A DNA stretch of 64,000 bases from an uncultured Faecalibacterium sp. Its GTDB lineage: Bacteria; Bacillota; Clostridia; Oscillospirales; Ruminococcaceae. Where the stretch lies: NCBI GenBank assembly GCA_900539945.1, contig UQDV01000008.1, positions 1 through 64,000 of the forward strand, read 5' to 3'. Both the position numbers and the translations under genes were made by a program. Shown piece after piece: positions 42,910-52,314 of the stretch; position 1 is the first letter of the stretch, and each line of letters begins with the position of its first letter. The notes beneath the pieces were generated by a model, which saw only the letters and a program-made list of their open reading frames with translations, made no database searches and was not told where the DNA came from.

Positions 42910-43038
42910 ATGGATGTCGTTTTGTTGTTGATGGTTCTTGGAGTCATGTTGAGTGGCTTTTGGGCAGCAGATGCGCTGGATCACATACGAAAGGAGATCA
43001 TTCGCCAAGAAGGAAAAAGACGCGGCTGGTGGTCGTGA
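42910..43038 (+). CDS. 42-residue single-pass membrane protein
   Basis: A short frame from ATG at 42910 to TGA at 43036 encodes MDVVLLLMVLGVMLSGFWAA, then a charged, Arg/Lys-rich tail ending RGWWS. One membrane helix followed by a basic cytoplasmic tail resembles small subunits or regulators such as KdpF, although no family is recognised. AGGACGGATCAT is a modest ribosome site. It lies 18 bp after ktrA and 42 bp before the KdpD-like gene, in the same direction, filling otherwise empty space. Confidence 0.6.
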   Translation: MDVVLLLMVLGVMLSGFWAADALDHIRKEIIRQEGKRRGWWS

Positions 43039-43080
43039 CCATCAAATTGTGCTATACTGTGGGCAAGGCAGGTGATCTTC

Positions 43081-45054
43081 ATGAATCCGAACAACCCACC
43101 CACCGAACATATTCTGGCGTGTCTGTCATCTTCTCCCTCCAATGCAAAGATCGTGCGGACGGCGGCAACAATGGCAAAGGCTTTCGGCGGCTCTTTTACT
43201 GCGTTGTATGTCAAAACACCGGATGCCGACGGGATGAGTGCGCAGGACAAACAGCGCTTGCAGCAGCATATCCACATGGCGGAACAGGCGGGCGCAGATA
43301 TTACGACCCTCTACGGCGATGACATTCCGCAGCAGATCGCAGAGTTTGCCCGGATCTCCGGCATTACAAAAATCGTACTGGGGCGCTCCAGTGTACATCG
43401 CCGCCATTTCTGGAGTGGACCGTCACTGACTGAAAAATTGACGCTGACTGCGCCCAATCTGGATATTTATATCATCCCGGATGCAGCAGTTGAGCAGGAT
43501 TACGGCTCTGGCAGAAGGCTGTTTGCCCGTTCCATCGTCCCATCGTTCCGTGATCTGCTGATTACGGCAGGGATTCTAGCCTGCATCACGGTGATTGGAT
43601 TTTTGTTCCTGCAACTGGACTTTGCGCGCTACAATATCATTATGTTCTATATGTTGGGTGTTTTGCTCACGGCTCTTACAACATCTGGCTATTCCTGCGG
43701 CGTTTTGGGTTCGATCGCCAGCGTTGCGCTCTATAACTTCTTCCTGACGGAGCCAAGACTGACATTCCATGCCTATGATCCGGGGTATCAAATCACCTTT
43801 GTGCTGATGCTGACTTCTGCCATCGTCACCTGTACGCTGACGACCCGGTTGAAAGATCAGGCAAAAATGTCTGCACAGGCGGCGTTTCGGACGAAGGTGC
43901 TGTTTGATACCAGCCGGCTTTTGCAGAAAGCGACCAACGAAGACGAAATTTTATCCCTGACGGCAGCGCAGCTTACCAAACTGCTAAACCGGAACCTGAT
44001 CGTGTATCCAGAGCAGGATGGTTCTCTTGGACAGGGGCAAATTTTTAACACAGTGGAAGGAAGCAGCCGACTCCGTTTTGATTCTGCGCCGGAACGCAGT
44101 GCCGCGGAGTGGTGCTTTGCAAATAAGAAGCGTTCGGGTGCATCGACGGATTACTGCACCGATGCAAAAGGACTGTACCTTGCGATTCGTACAGGCAGCG
44201 GTGTGTTTGGTGTTATCGGCATCGACCTGTCGGAACGCTCCATGGATGCGTTTGAAAACAGCGTCCTGCTGTCGATCCTTGGTGAATGCGCATTGGCAGT
44301 GGAAAACCGTCGCATTGCGCTGGAAAAGGAGCAAGCCACTGTTCATGCACAGAATGAACAGCTTCGGGCAAATTTGCTGCGAACCATTTCCCATGATCTT
44401 CGGACGCCGCTGACCTCCATCTCAGGCAATGCAAGCAATCTGCTCTCCAATGCGGAAACGCTGGATGCAGAAACACGGACAAAGATCTGTACGGATATTT
44501 TTGATGATGCACAGTGGTTGATCGGTCTGGTGGAAAATTTGCTTTCTATCACCCGCATTGAGGATGGGCGGATGAATCTTCAAATCTCTCCGCAGCTCAT
44601 GGATGAGGTGGTCGAGGAAACGCTGCGGCATATCAGCCGAAAAAGCAAGGAGCATATCATCACAACGACTTATTCGGATGAAATTCTTCTTGCCGACATG
44701 GACGCACGGCTTATCATGCAGGTCATTATCAATCTGGTGGACAACGCCATCAAATACACGCAGAAAGGCTCCCGGATCAATATTTCTGCGTATGCAAAAA
44801 ACAGTAATATCGTGGTAGATGTATCCGATGATGGCCCCGGTATCCCGGAGCAGAATAAAGCGCAGGTCTTTGAAATGTTCTTTACCGGGCAGAATCAGAT
44901 TGCAGACAGCCACCGCAGTCTGGGGCTGGGACTTGCGCTCTGCCGGACGATCCTTGCAGCTCATAAAGGTACCCTGACTCTCCGGGATAACGAACCGCAC
45001 GGCTGCATATTCTCTTTTGAACTTCCCAAAAGCGAGGTAAGTATTCATGAATAA
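43081..45054 (+). CDS. KdpD-like sensor kinase lacking the KdpD N-terminal domain
   Basis: A 657-residue histidine kinase. It starts directly with a universal-stress-protein-like domain (about 10-135, ILACLSSSPSNAKIVRTAATMA, VLGRSS), then a DUF4118 four-helix membrane region (about 155-255), a GAF-like domain (about 270-410), HisKA with His438 in ISHDLRTPL, and HATPase (about 540-650, DNAIKYT, DDGPGIPE, GLGLALCRTI). Typical KdpD has ~230 more N-terminal residues with a Walker motif binding c-di-AMP or ATP; these are absent. The ATG at 43081 follows AGGTGATCTTC. It overlaps the kdpE-like gene by 8 bp. Linkage to ktrAB rather than kdpFABC suggests it senses K+ for Ktr. Confidence 0.9.
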   Translation: MNPNNPPTEHILACLSSSPSNAKIVRTAATMAKAFGGSFTALYVKTPDADGMSAQDKQRLQQHIHMAEQAGADITTLYGDDIPQQIAEFARISGITKIVLGRSSVHRRHFWSGPSLTEKLTLTAPNLDIYIIPDAAVEQDYGSGRRLFARSIVPSFRDLLITAGILACITVIGFLFLQLDFARYNIIMFYMLGVLLTALTTSGYSCGVLGSIASVALYNFFLTEPRLTFHAYDPGYQITFVLMLTSAIVTCTLTTRLKDQAKMSAQAAFRTKVLFDTSRLLQKATNEDEILSLTAAQLTKLLNRNLIVYPEQDGSLGQGQIFNTVEGSSRLRFDSAPERSAAEWCFANKKRSGASTDYCTDAKGLYLAIRTGSGVFGVIGIDLSERSMDAFENSVLLSILGECALAVENRRIALEKEQATVHAQNEQLRANLLRTISHDLRTPLTSISGNASNLLSNAETLDAETRTKICTDIFDDAQWLIGLVENLLSITRIEDGRMNLQISPQLMDEVVEETLRHISRKSKEHIITTTYSDEILLADMDARLIMQVIINLVDNAIKYTQKGSRINISAYAKNSNIVVDVSDDGPGIPEQNKAQVFEMFFTGQNQIADSHRSLGLGLALCRTILAAHKGTLTLRDNEPHGCIFSFELPKSEVSIHE

Positions 45055-45766
45055 ACCAACGATTCTGGTTGTTGAGGACGATTCATCGGTACGGAGTCTG
45101 ATCACAACCACCCTGAAAGCACACGGGTATAAATTCCTGACAGCGGCCAACGGAGAGATGGCTGTGATGATGGCGTCCAGCCATAACCCGGATATTATGC
45201 TGCTGGATCTCGGACTGCCGGATATTGATGGCGTTGAGGTGATCCGCCGCATCCGGGAGTGGTCGAATCTACCCATCATCGTTTTGAGTGCCCGCAGTGA
45301 GGATTCCGATAAGATCGAAGCACTGGATCAGGGCGCAGACGATTATCTGACGAAGCCTTTCTCAGTGGATGAGCTTCTGGCTCGCCTGCGCGTGACGCAA
45401 AGGCGGCTGAATTTGCAGGCATCCGGTGAGGTCAGCAGCTCCGTTTTTGTAAATGGCCCGCTGAAAATTGATTTTGCTGCCGGCTGTGTCTGGCTGAACG
45501 ATGAAGAACTGCATCTGACCCCAATCGAATATAAGCTGCTTTGTGTCCTTGCGCACAATGTGGGAAAGGTTCTGACCCATACGGCGATTACGCAAAAAGT
45601 CTGGGGAAGCTCGCAAGAAAACGACATTGCATCCCTGCGTGTCTACATGGCATCTTTGCGCAAAAAGCTGGAATCAGGCGCACATTCTCTGCATCTGGTT
45701 CAGACCCATGTGGGGGTCGGCTACCGGATGCTGCGTGTTGAAGCGGATGATTCGCCAGAAGAATAG
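45047..45766 (+). CDS. KdpE-like OmpR-family response regulator
   Basis: A 239-residue response regulator: receiver domain with Asp54 in IMLLDLGLPD and Lys in LTKPF, and a C-terminal OmpR winged helix (about 135-232, HLTPIEYKLLCVLAHNVGKVL). Partner of the KdpD-like kinase, with which it overlaps. Likely target is the upstream ktrAB promoter (inference). Confidence 0.93.
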   Translation: MNKPTILVVEDDSSVRSLITTTLKAHGYKFLTAANGEMAVMMASSHNPDIMLLDLGLPDIDGVEVIRRIREWSNLPIIVLSARSEDSDKIEALDQGADDYLTKPFSVDELLARLRVTQRRLNLQASGEVSSSVFVNGPLKIDFAAGCVWLNDEELHLTPIEYKLLCVLAHNVGKVLTHTAITQKVWGSSQENDIASLRVYMASLRKKLESGAHSLHLVQTHVGVGYRMLRVEADDSPEE

Positions 45767-45784
45767 TCCTCAGGCAGATTCAGA

Positions 45785-45965
45785 CAAAACAAAAACAGGG
45801 GGCATCCACCCGGACGCACCCTGCAAAAATCCACAGACGATAAGGTTGACAGGGCGTTCCCCAGCGGGAACGCTCTGTTTTTCTTTGTTTGCATGATGAG
45901 CTTGTTCCGCCTGCGCAAACGCGGACTTGTCGGGGCAAGGCTCCTCCATCTTGCGGGCACCAGCC
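45785..45965. repeat. Composite interspersed repeat, copy C (truncated)
   Basis: It repeats 28751-28870: AACAAAAACAGGG, ACGCACCCTGC, and ACAGGGCGTTCCC/GGGAACGCTCTGT (45849-45878, then TTTTT, usable as a terminator), followed by GCGCAAACGCG and GACTTGTCGGGGCAAGG with the AAAGCCCC centre missing. It lies outside the islands. Nothing else is seen up to the sigma-factor gene. Confidence 0.75.
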
Positions 45966-46099
45966 CTCTTGACAAGAAAAAGCACAAGGCTCTTTAGGAT
46001 GATAAAGCTATAAGAACAGGATAAAGACGATTATTTGAGATTTTTGAAAAAACGGAAATCATTTTGACGATATGGGACGTTTTAATAGACAGGAAGGGG

Positions 46100-46642
46100 G
46101 TGAACCGTATCCAGACAGAATTATTGCTGCGGAAAGCGCAGAGCGGAGATACGGGTGCGCTGGACACTCTGATTGCAGCGTACTACCCACAAATTCTGAA
46201 CTATTGCCGTTGGCATACAGCAGACGAACAGCAGGCGCAGGATGCAGCACAGGAAACCTTTTTGAAAGCGGTGCGCTGGCTGGATTCCTGTGGTGGATTT
46301 CAGGGGTCATTCCGTCCCTTTCTGTACAAAATCGCAAAAAACAGTTGCATTGATCTGAATCGTACCATGGAGCGGACGGAGGTATCGCTGGAAGGTTTAC
46401 CCGAAGAGCCTGCCTATCAGGAAAGCGGCTTTGCTGCGGCAGAGGAGAAAGCGAACCTGCGAGCGCTGACGGCCCAGCTGGAGCCGGAACAGCGGGAACT
46501 GGTATTGCTGCGGTTCGCACAACAGCTTAAATTGCGGGAGATCGCGCAGATCACAGGTCTGCCCCTGCGTACCGTGCAGTCCCGCCTGCGTGCCGCATTG
46601 AAAACCTTGAAAATGCAATGGGAAAAGGAGGACTGGAGATGA
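46100..46642 (+). CDS. ECF-type RNA polymerase sigma factor
   Basis: About 180 residues with sigma region 2 (LLRKAQSGDTGALDTLIAAY, then DAAQETFLKAVRWLD) and region 4 (LEPEQRELVLLRFAQQLKLREIAQITGLPLRTVQSRL helix-turn-helix). Region 3 is absent, as in ECF factors. A GTG at 46100 after AGGAAGG is the likely start; the frame also opens at 46064. Its stop overlaps the ATG of the next gene (ATGA), a membrane protein that could be its anti-sigma partner. The operon ends with an ABC exporter. Confidence 0.9.
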   Translation: MNRIQTELLLRKAQSGDTGALDTLIAAYYPQILNYCRWHTADEQQAQDAAQETFLKAVRWLDSCGGFQGSFRPFLYKIAKNSCIDLNRTMERTEVSLEGLPEEPAYQESGFAAAEEKANLRALTAQLEPEQRELVLLRFAQQLKLREIAQITGLPLRTVQSRLRAALKTLKMQWEKEDWR

Positions 46643-47370
46643 ATCGAGCCTTTGAAAAAGAACTGTCCAGAGCACTGGCGGCAGAGCTTGACACAGCCGC
46701 CCCGGAAACGCTGCTGCGCCGCTGCCGGGCGGAACGTGTCGGAAAACAACGGAGTGATTGGCGCGATTTGCTGCACTTCCAGCTCAAATTGCTGGGCTGG
46801 AAGGTCTGGGCGCTGGAAGCAATGGCGGCACTGGCGTTGTACAGTGTGGGGCGGGAACTTGCCCTGTGGGAGAAGGCATGGACGGTACGCAATGCACTGT
46901 TTGGCCTGAGCACGCTCGCCATGCTGACAGCCCTGCTCGGTCTGCCGTTTTTATACCGGGCAAGTCAATATAAGATGCTTGAACTGGAACGTGCCACATA
47001 TGCAGGGATCGGTCGTCCGCTGGTGATGCGGTTTTTGCTGCTGCTGGCGGGGGAAACGATCCTGCTGGGAGTGCTGGTACTCAATGTGCGGGCAGCCGTG
47101 CCATGGAGCATCGGGCAGCTGCTGGCGGTGCTGACCGTGCCATTTCTGACCGCAAACAATGAGCTGCTTCTGCTGCTGCGCTGGGTGCGCCCGGAATGGA
47201 TGATGACCGGGGCTGTACCACTGTTTGCAGGGCAGCTGTGTTTGCTGCGGTTCGTGCAATTATCGGAACTGCCGAAAGGTCTGCCGCTGGCGGTGGGCGT
47301 ACTGGTGCTCTGCATGGTGCTGCAGTGCATCCAGCTTGCCGCCCGGTCAGAATATATTGCAGAAGCCTGA
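46639..47370 (+). CDS. Membrane protein coupled to the ECF sigma factor
   Basis: A 243-residue protein: a soluble N-terminal ~55 residues (FEKELSRALAAELDTAAPETLL) and six hydrophobic segments (about 65-82, 95-115, 135-155, 160-180, 195-210 and 215-235). AAAAGGAGGACTGGAG precedes the ATG, which overlaps the sigma stop. A soluble N-terminus joined to membrane helices and direct coupling to a sigma gene fit an anti-sigma factor, but the zinc-binding HxxxCxxC motif of ZAS domains is not seen. It could also belong to the ABC system downstream. Confidence 0.75.
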   Translation: MNRAFEKELSRALAAELDTAAPETLLRRCRAERVGKQRSDWRDLLHFQLKLLGWKVWALEAMAALALYSVGRELALWEKAWTVRNALFGLSTLAMLTALLGLPFLYRASQYKMLELERATYAGIGRPLVMRFLLLLAGETILLGVLVLNVRAAVPWSIGQLLAVLTVPFLTANNELLLLLRWVRPEWMMTGAVPLFAGQLCLLRFVQLSELPKGLPLAVGVLVLCMVLQCIQLAARSEYIAEA

Positions 47371-47382
47371 AAGGAGCAAGCC

Positions 47383-48264
47383 ATGGAACTGAAAATTCAG
47401 AATATTACAAAGCGATACCGGGATAAAACAGCGGTGGATGATGTGTCCATCACGCTCACGCCGGGTGTGTGGGGGCTGCTGGGGGCGAATGGTGCAGGCA
47501 AAACAACCTTAATGCGGATGCTGGCAGGCATTCTGCAGCCCAGCAGTGGACGGATTTTGTGCGATGGTGTGGAGATTGGGACGCTTGGTGCGGCCTACCG
47601 GGAAAAGCTGGGCTATCTGCCGCAGGAATTCGGGTTTTACCCGGAATTCACGGTGCAGGACTATCTGGAATATATGGCGGCGCTCAAGGGCCTGCCGCGC
47701 ACAGAGGCTGCCCGACAGATCGACGCACTGCTGGAGCGGGTAAGCCTGACTGAGGTGCGCCGCAAAAAGATCATAAAACTTTCCGGCGGTATGAAGCGCC
47801 GGGTAGGCATCGCACAGGCACTGCTCAACGACCCGGAAATTTTAATTCTAGATGAGCCCACGGCAGGGCTGGACCCCGGAGAACGGGTGCGGTTCCGCAA
47901 TCTGCTGTCGGAGTTTGCGCAGGAACGGATCGTTCTCATTTCAACGCATATCGTTTCGGATGTGGAATACATTGCGGCCGAAAATGCCGTGATGAAGGCT
48001 GGCAAAATCATTGCACAGGACACCACCGAAGGGCTGGTAAAGCAGATCGAAGCCAAAGTCTGGCAGGGGAACATCCCGATGGAACAGCTTGCCCGGTGGG
48101 AACACCGGCTGCGGGTAGTGAACCTACGCAACGAGCCGGACGGAACGGTAACATTGCGCTATCTTGCCGATACGCCGCAGCTGCCGGACAGCATCCCGGC
48201 GCAGCCCAGACTGGAAGATCTGTATCTGTGGCTTTTCCCAGAGGAAATGGAGGAAGCAAAATGA
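47383..48264 (+). CDS. ABC transporter ATP-binding protein
   Basis: A 293-residue ATPase: Walker A GANGAGKT (34-41), Q-loop in YLPQEFGFYP, signature LSGGMKRR (133-140), Walker B ILILDEP and the H-loop in LISTHIVSDVEY. After the domain, ~75 C-terminal residues form a regulatory tail. AAAGGAGCAAGCC precedes the ATG, and the stop overlaps the permease ATG. ABC-2 exporter type. The substrate is unknown. Confidence 0.93.
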   Translation: MELKIQNITKRYRDKTAVDDVSITLTPGVWGLLGANGAGKTTLMRMLAGILQPSSGRILCDGVEIGTLGAAYREKLGYLPQEFGFYPEFTVQDYLEYMAALKGLPRTEAARQIDALLERVSLTEVRRKKIIKLSGGMKRRVGIAQALLNDPEILILDEPTAGLDPGERVRFRNLLSEFAQERIVLISTHIVSDVEYIAAENAVMKAGKIIAQDTTEGLVKQIEAKVWQGNIPMEQLARWEHRLRVVNLRNEPDGTVTLRYLADTPQLPDSIPAQPRLEDLYLWLFPEEMEEAK

Positions 48265-49514
48265 GCCTGTATCGTTTGGAATTGAAACGTGTATGCAAAA
48301 CCCGTATGACAGCGATTCTGCTGGCCATTGCGCTGGTGCTGGCTGTGGTCATGGCATATCTGCCGGTGACCTTTATCGGTTGGACGGAACTGGATGCCAA
48401 CGGAAACGAAGTGCGTTACACGGGTCTGAAAGCAATCCGGAAACGGCAGGAGCAGCAGGTATCCGTTACCATCACGCCGGATGTCATGCAGGAAGCACTG
48501 GAAGCCTATCAGCGGGTGTACCGGCAGTATGATGCAAGCTCCATCAACGATATCCCGGTCGAGGTGTTTTATAAAGAACTTGCCCGGTATCAGCCCCTTG
48601 TGAATAACGCAAAGGAAGCCTTTGCCGACCCGAAAACCGGTATGGCACCGGGCGTGATGGGGCTGACCGCAGAGGATATGCAGAACTTTTACAGCCAGCT
48701 CCCCAAACGGCTGGAATCGGTGATCTGGCTGGAACAAGACGGAAAGCCCGGCTATGAGCAGGCGCAGGCCATTGCACAGAAAAAGTTCGATGCTGTACAA
48801 AAACCGTTCACCTATTCATTTGGGGTCAGTTCAGACGCAATGGATTACCAGACCCTGTTGAACTTGCTGCTCACCCTGCTGTGCGCAGTGATTGCAGCCC
48901 CGGTGTTTGCGTCGGATGCACAGACCGGGGCGCAGGACATCCAACTGTGCACAAAAAACGGCGGTCTGCGGCTGGCAGCGGCAAAGCTGGCGGCGGCGTT
49001 CAGTATCACAGGGGCGGCGTATCTGCTCTGCGGCGTGGTGTGGATCCTGGTCACGAATGCTCTGTTTGGCTGGGAAAGTACCCAAACTTCCGTGCAATGG
49101 CTGTTTTCTGTGACCAGCCTGCTGCCGTATACCGTTGGCCAGATGGAGTGGGTCATGCTGGCGGCAAACTTTCTGATCTTCTTTGCGGAGGTGGCCTTTG
49201 TGCTGATGGCATCCGTATGGGCCAAGAACAACCTGACCGCTTTGTCTGTGGCACTGATCAGCGTGGTGGCACCGCTGATCGTTTACATGGTCGTGCCGGG
49301 CTCCTTTGGAGAATGGCTGTCCACCCTGCTTCCGGCAGGAGGCATTGGGCTTTCCAACGCATTGATGTATAAAATGATCAGTTTTGATTTTCTCTATGCA
49401 GGCGGGCATGCCTTCTTTCAGGCCGATGTACTGCTGGCATCGGCACCGGTCAAGATCGTTCTGCTCGTTGGACTGGCAGCATGGGGGTATCTGCGAAAGA
49501 CCAGGGTGGCTTAA
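48261..49514 (+). CDS. ABC-2-type permease
   Basis: A 417-residue membrane protein starting MSLYRLELKRVCKTRMTAI: one N-terminal helix (about 16-34), a ~160-residue extracytoplasmic domain, then five or six helices (about 200-410). This is the CcmB/NatB-like ABC-2 layout with a large first loop. GGAGGAAGC precedes the ATG, which overlaps the ATPase stop by 4 bp. An upstream in-frame opening at 48096 is inside the ATPase gene and not used. Confidence 0.88.
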   Translation: MSLYRLELKRVCKTRMTAILLAIALVLAVVMAYLPVTFIGWTELDANGNEVRYTGLKAIRKRQEQQVSVTITPDVMQEALEAYQRVYRQYDASSINDIPVEVFYKELARYQPLVNNAKEAFADPKTGMAPGVMGLTAEDMQNFYSQLPKRLESVIWLEQDGKPGYEQAQAIAQKKFDAVQKPFTYSFGVSSDAMDYQTLLNLLLTLLCAVIAAPVFASDAQTGAQDIQLCTKNGGLRLAAAKLAAAFSITGAAYLLCGVVWILVTNALFGWESTQTSVQWLFSVTSLLPYTVGQMEWVMLAANFLIFFAEVAFVLMASVWAKNNLTALSVALISVVAPLIVYMVVPGSFGEWLSTLLPAGGIGLSNALMYKMISFDFLYAGGHAFFQADVLLASAPVKIVLLVGLAAWGYLRKTRVA

Positions 49515-49530
49515 ACGGAAACGCTGCCCC

Positions 49531-49574
49531 AAAAGGTCATCCGATGCATAGAAAACGGCATCCGATGACCTTTT
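49531..49574 (+). terminator. Hairpin terminator of the sigma-ABC operon
   Basis: AAAAGGTCATCCGATGC pairs with GCATCCGATGACCTTTT with one mismatch across a short loop. Confidence 0.7.
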
Positions 49575-49638
49575 GCGTCTGGAACTCCCTGCCAGGAATC
49601 AAAGTGGATGCACAGTGATGTGCAGGAGGACTGGACAA

Positions 49639-49680
49639 TAAAAGAGCGTTGAGTCGTTGGACTTGATGCTCTTTTTTGTT
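49639..49680 (+). terminator. Second hairpin terminator
   Basis: AAAAGAGC.TTGAGTC pairs with GACTTGA.GCTCTTTT across GTTG and ends in a T run. The remaining sequence to 49815 holds no gene. Confidence 0.75.
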
Positions 49681-49815
49681 TGTGTACCCCGAAAAATTGA
49701 TGAACAAAAAGAAAAATTAAAAAAATTCTCTTGAAAGCTGTAACGAAAGAGCGGGAATTGCGTTAATTGGATAGAAACAGTTGATCAGAATGAAAAGCGG
49801 AGGTGAAGGTGTTTT

Positions 49816-52314
49816 ATGAAAGGCAAAGAAAACCCATCTCTTATTTTGGCGTTCCATGGGATGCTTGGGCGGAAAAAGCAGACCAGCCTGTTGCTGATCC
49901 TGCTGACGATGGTTTTTTCGTTCCTGACAGCAGCCACGATTTATTCTGGCAGCTCTGCCCAGGCGTTGCAGGATACCCGATGCGAACTGTACGGCGAGTG
50001 GCAATACCTGAGATTATCGGATACGGACACGGATGCTGCACAGGTGCGGGAGAATCTGCCTGCGTCCGCAAAAGTCAGCACGGCAATTCAGGATGGAATC
50101 GTTCTTGGTGCAGACAATGGGCTGGCGGGCGGTATCGGAACCGTAGACAGCGCCTTTGCACAACTGGGGCGTATCGTGCCGATCGGCGGAAACTTTCCTG
50201 CACAACCGGATGAGATCGCTATGACGACAACGTTGTTGGATGCGTTGGGCTGTTCCTATGATCTGGGGCAGACGATCACGCTGAAGGTCGCAGACAATGA
50301 TTATGACCCGTTATCCGGTTCCGGTAAGATCGTGGAACAGACCTATACCCTGTGCGGTGTTCTTCCGGCCTATGACGTCTATTGGAATCTTGGCAGCAAC
50401 CTGACGGTCAGTGCGGTTGTCGCTGAGCCACTTGCACTGGCGGGGCAAAAATTTCAGACCTTCTACGATTTGAATGCGGACACCGTAGGTACTGCATCGG
50501 ATGACCCGGATCTCATTGCAAATGAATATGCCTATCCGCAGGAAGATACGGTGTCTTCTTCGTTGACGTTCCTGCTGATGATCGCGATCCTGGTCAGCTT
50601 CTTTGCCGTTGCGCAGTATTTTGTGATCGTGCTTCATAAACGAGTGCAGACACTGCATACATTTCAAATCCTTGGCGCAAGAAAACAGGACTTACACCGG
50701 ATGTGCCTGTGGGAAGCTCTTTTTGCAGGTCTTGCGGCAGTTTTCCTTGGTTTTGCACTTGGGTGTGGTGCTGCCGCCATAGGGCTTGGACTGCAAAAAC
50801 AGCTTTCGTTCTTTGCGGTTCCTTTTGCATCGTTGATCCTGCTTGCCGTACTATTTTTGGTTGCTGTGCTGTTGGGCGCATTCCTGCCGGCTGTTCTGAC
50901 CCGCCCAAAGGCAGCACAGAAGAAGGAAAGCAAGGCCAAAAAGTTCCGTTTGGCGCAGCTTCCGCTTGCACCGCAGGTCGGTGTCGGCTGTGCGGTCTTG
51001 CTGATCGCAGTCAGCTGCCTTTATGTCGGATGGCGTGTCATGCTGCCGTATGATCTGGATGCGCCGTATGCTTGTCTGTCCATCAAGATGAACGGAAGAA
51101 CGTCCGGGATGCCATTTTCTTTGAAAGAAGACCTTGCAGCATTGCCCGGTGTGGAAGATGTTTCGGCTGCGATCGACCTGACCGACATCTACAGTATTAC
51201 TTCGGACAAGATCCAGGGCAGCCAGATGCTCTCCGATATCCGGGTCAAGGACAACGGATTTTATACGGGCGTTCCGAATCTCATGCATAATGCCTCGAAT
51301 GGGACGCTGAATACGTTCGTTTGCGCCCTGCCGGATGATGAACTGGAACGCATTGCCGAGGATGCAGACGTTCCGGAAAACAGTATGGATGCACTGCTGG
51401 CCGGAGATTCTGTTCTGCTCCGGTGGGGAGATTGCTATTATGATCCCGCTGCGGATGAATATTATCAGGGCTTCCAACCGGATGGCAGTACGCCGGTTGA
51501 ACCGGTCTTCTCGGCCGGTGATAAGCTGAGCATCCAATACCAGCGTTATACCGGGCAGGATGAAGCCGGGAATGATGTTTATCAGACGTATGCCGCCGAG
51601 CTGCCCATTGCCGGCATTGTAAAATCTACGGCAGATTACACACTGCTGACAACGGATCGGATCTTCTACAATGGCATGGTTTTTGTCAGCACGGCTCTTT
51701 ATCATAAAATGTTTGAAGGCGCAGGAAGCTACCATATGGAAAAAGAAGGATACAGCAGCCTGAATGTAAAGCTGGCTGCCGACAATAACTTCTCGCTGCG
51801 GCGTTCCATTGCATCCATTGCCACACGCAGAAATGGGATTCTGAGCGCAGACAACTACGATCTGCTCAGCCAAAGCTATACGGAAGGAACGCAAAGTGCA
51901 TTTCTGGTCGGAATTCTGGCGGTACTTGGTGTTCTTCTGGGCTGCGCTTTGCTGGTCGTCCTGAACCTTTCTGCCTATGAAGTCCAGCAGCAGCGGTTGT
52001 CCCTTCTCCTGACGCTGGGCGTTTCCCCGAAAAAACTGGTGTGTTCTTATGCAAAACGGGTGATACCGGTGATCGTTGGAACTACGCTGATCGTCAATAT
52101 CCTTGTATCGGTGGCAGTTTCGCACATTGTCCCGATTCAAAGCATTCTGGATCTGATCCGGATCCATACAGACGGACGTGTATTTGAATTTCACAGACCT
52201 GTGGGAAGTCAGATCCTGGTCAGCATTCTGCTGATGGGATTCTGGCTGGGCGCGGCTTTGCTGCCGGTTTTCTCCTTTATCCGGAAAAAAGCATCGAAGG
52301 GGGACATCTTATGA
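49816..52314 (+). CDS. FtsX/MacB-like ABC permease (832 residues)
   Basis: A large permease with a first membrane helix (about 23-45), an extracytoplasmic domain (about 46-250), a first FtsX core of three helices (about 255-365, with LHTFQILGARKQDLHRM), a further helix (about 388-405), a second large extracytoplasmic domain (about 406-690) and a second FtsX core (about 695-820, with LSLLLTLGVSPKKLV). The duplicated FtsX layout matches lipoprotein or peptide exporters of Firmicutes. GGAGGTGAAGG precedes the ATG. Its stop overlaps the ATPase ATG. No two-component system is directly beside it. Confidence 0.9.
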   Translation: MKGKENPSLILAFHGMLGRKKQTSLLLILLTMVFSFLTAATIYSGSSAQALQDTRCELYGEWQYLRLSDTDTDAAQVRENLPASAKVSTAIQDGIVLGADNGLAGGIGTVDSAFAQLGRIVPIGGNFPAQPDEIAMTTTLLDALGCSYDLGQTITLKVADNDYDPLSGSGKIVEQTYTLCGVLPAYDVYWNLGSNLTVSAVVAEPLALAGQKFQTFYDLNADTVGTASDDPDLIANEYAYPQEDTVSSSLTFLLMIAILVSFFAVAQYFVIVLHKRVQTLHTFQILGARKQDLHRMCLWEALFAGLAAVFLGFALGCGAAAIGLGLQKQLSFFAVPFASLILLAVLFLVAVLLGAFLPAVLTRPKAAQKKESKAKKFRLAQLPLAPQVGVGCAVLLIAVSCLYVGWRVMLPYDLDAPYACLSIKMNGRTSGMPFSLKEDLAALPGVEDVSAAIDLTDIYSITSDKIQGSQMLSDIRVKDNGFYTGVPNLMHNASNGTLNTFVCALPDDELERIAEDADVPENSMDALLAGDSVLLRWGDCYYDPAADEYYQGFQPDGSTPVEPVFSAGDKLSIQYQRYTGQDEAGNDVYQTYAAELPIAGIVKSTADYTLLTTDRIFYNGMVFVSTALYHKMFEGAGSYHMEKEGYSSLNVKLAADNNFSLRRSIASIATRRNGILSADNYDLLSQSYTEGTQSAFLVGILAVLGVLLGCALLVVLNLSAYEVQQQRLSLLLTLGVSPKKLVCSYAKRVIPVIVGTTLIVNILVSVAVSHIVPIQSILDLIRIHTDGRVFEFHRPVGSQILVSILLMGFWLGAALLPVFSFIRKKASKGDIL

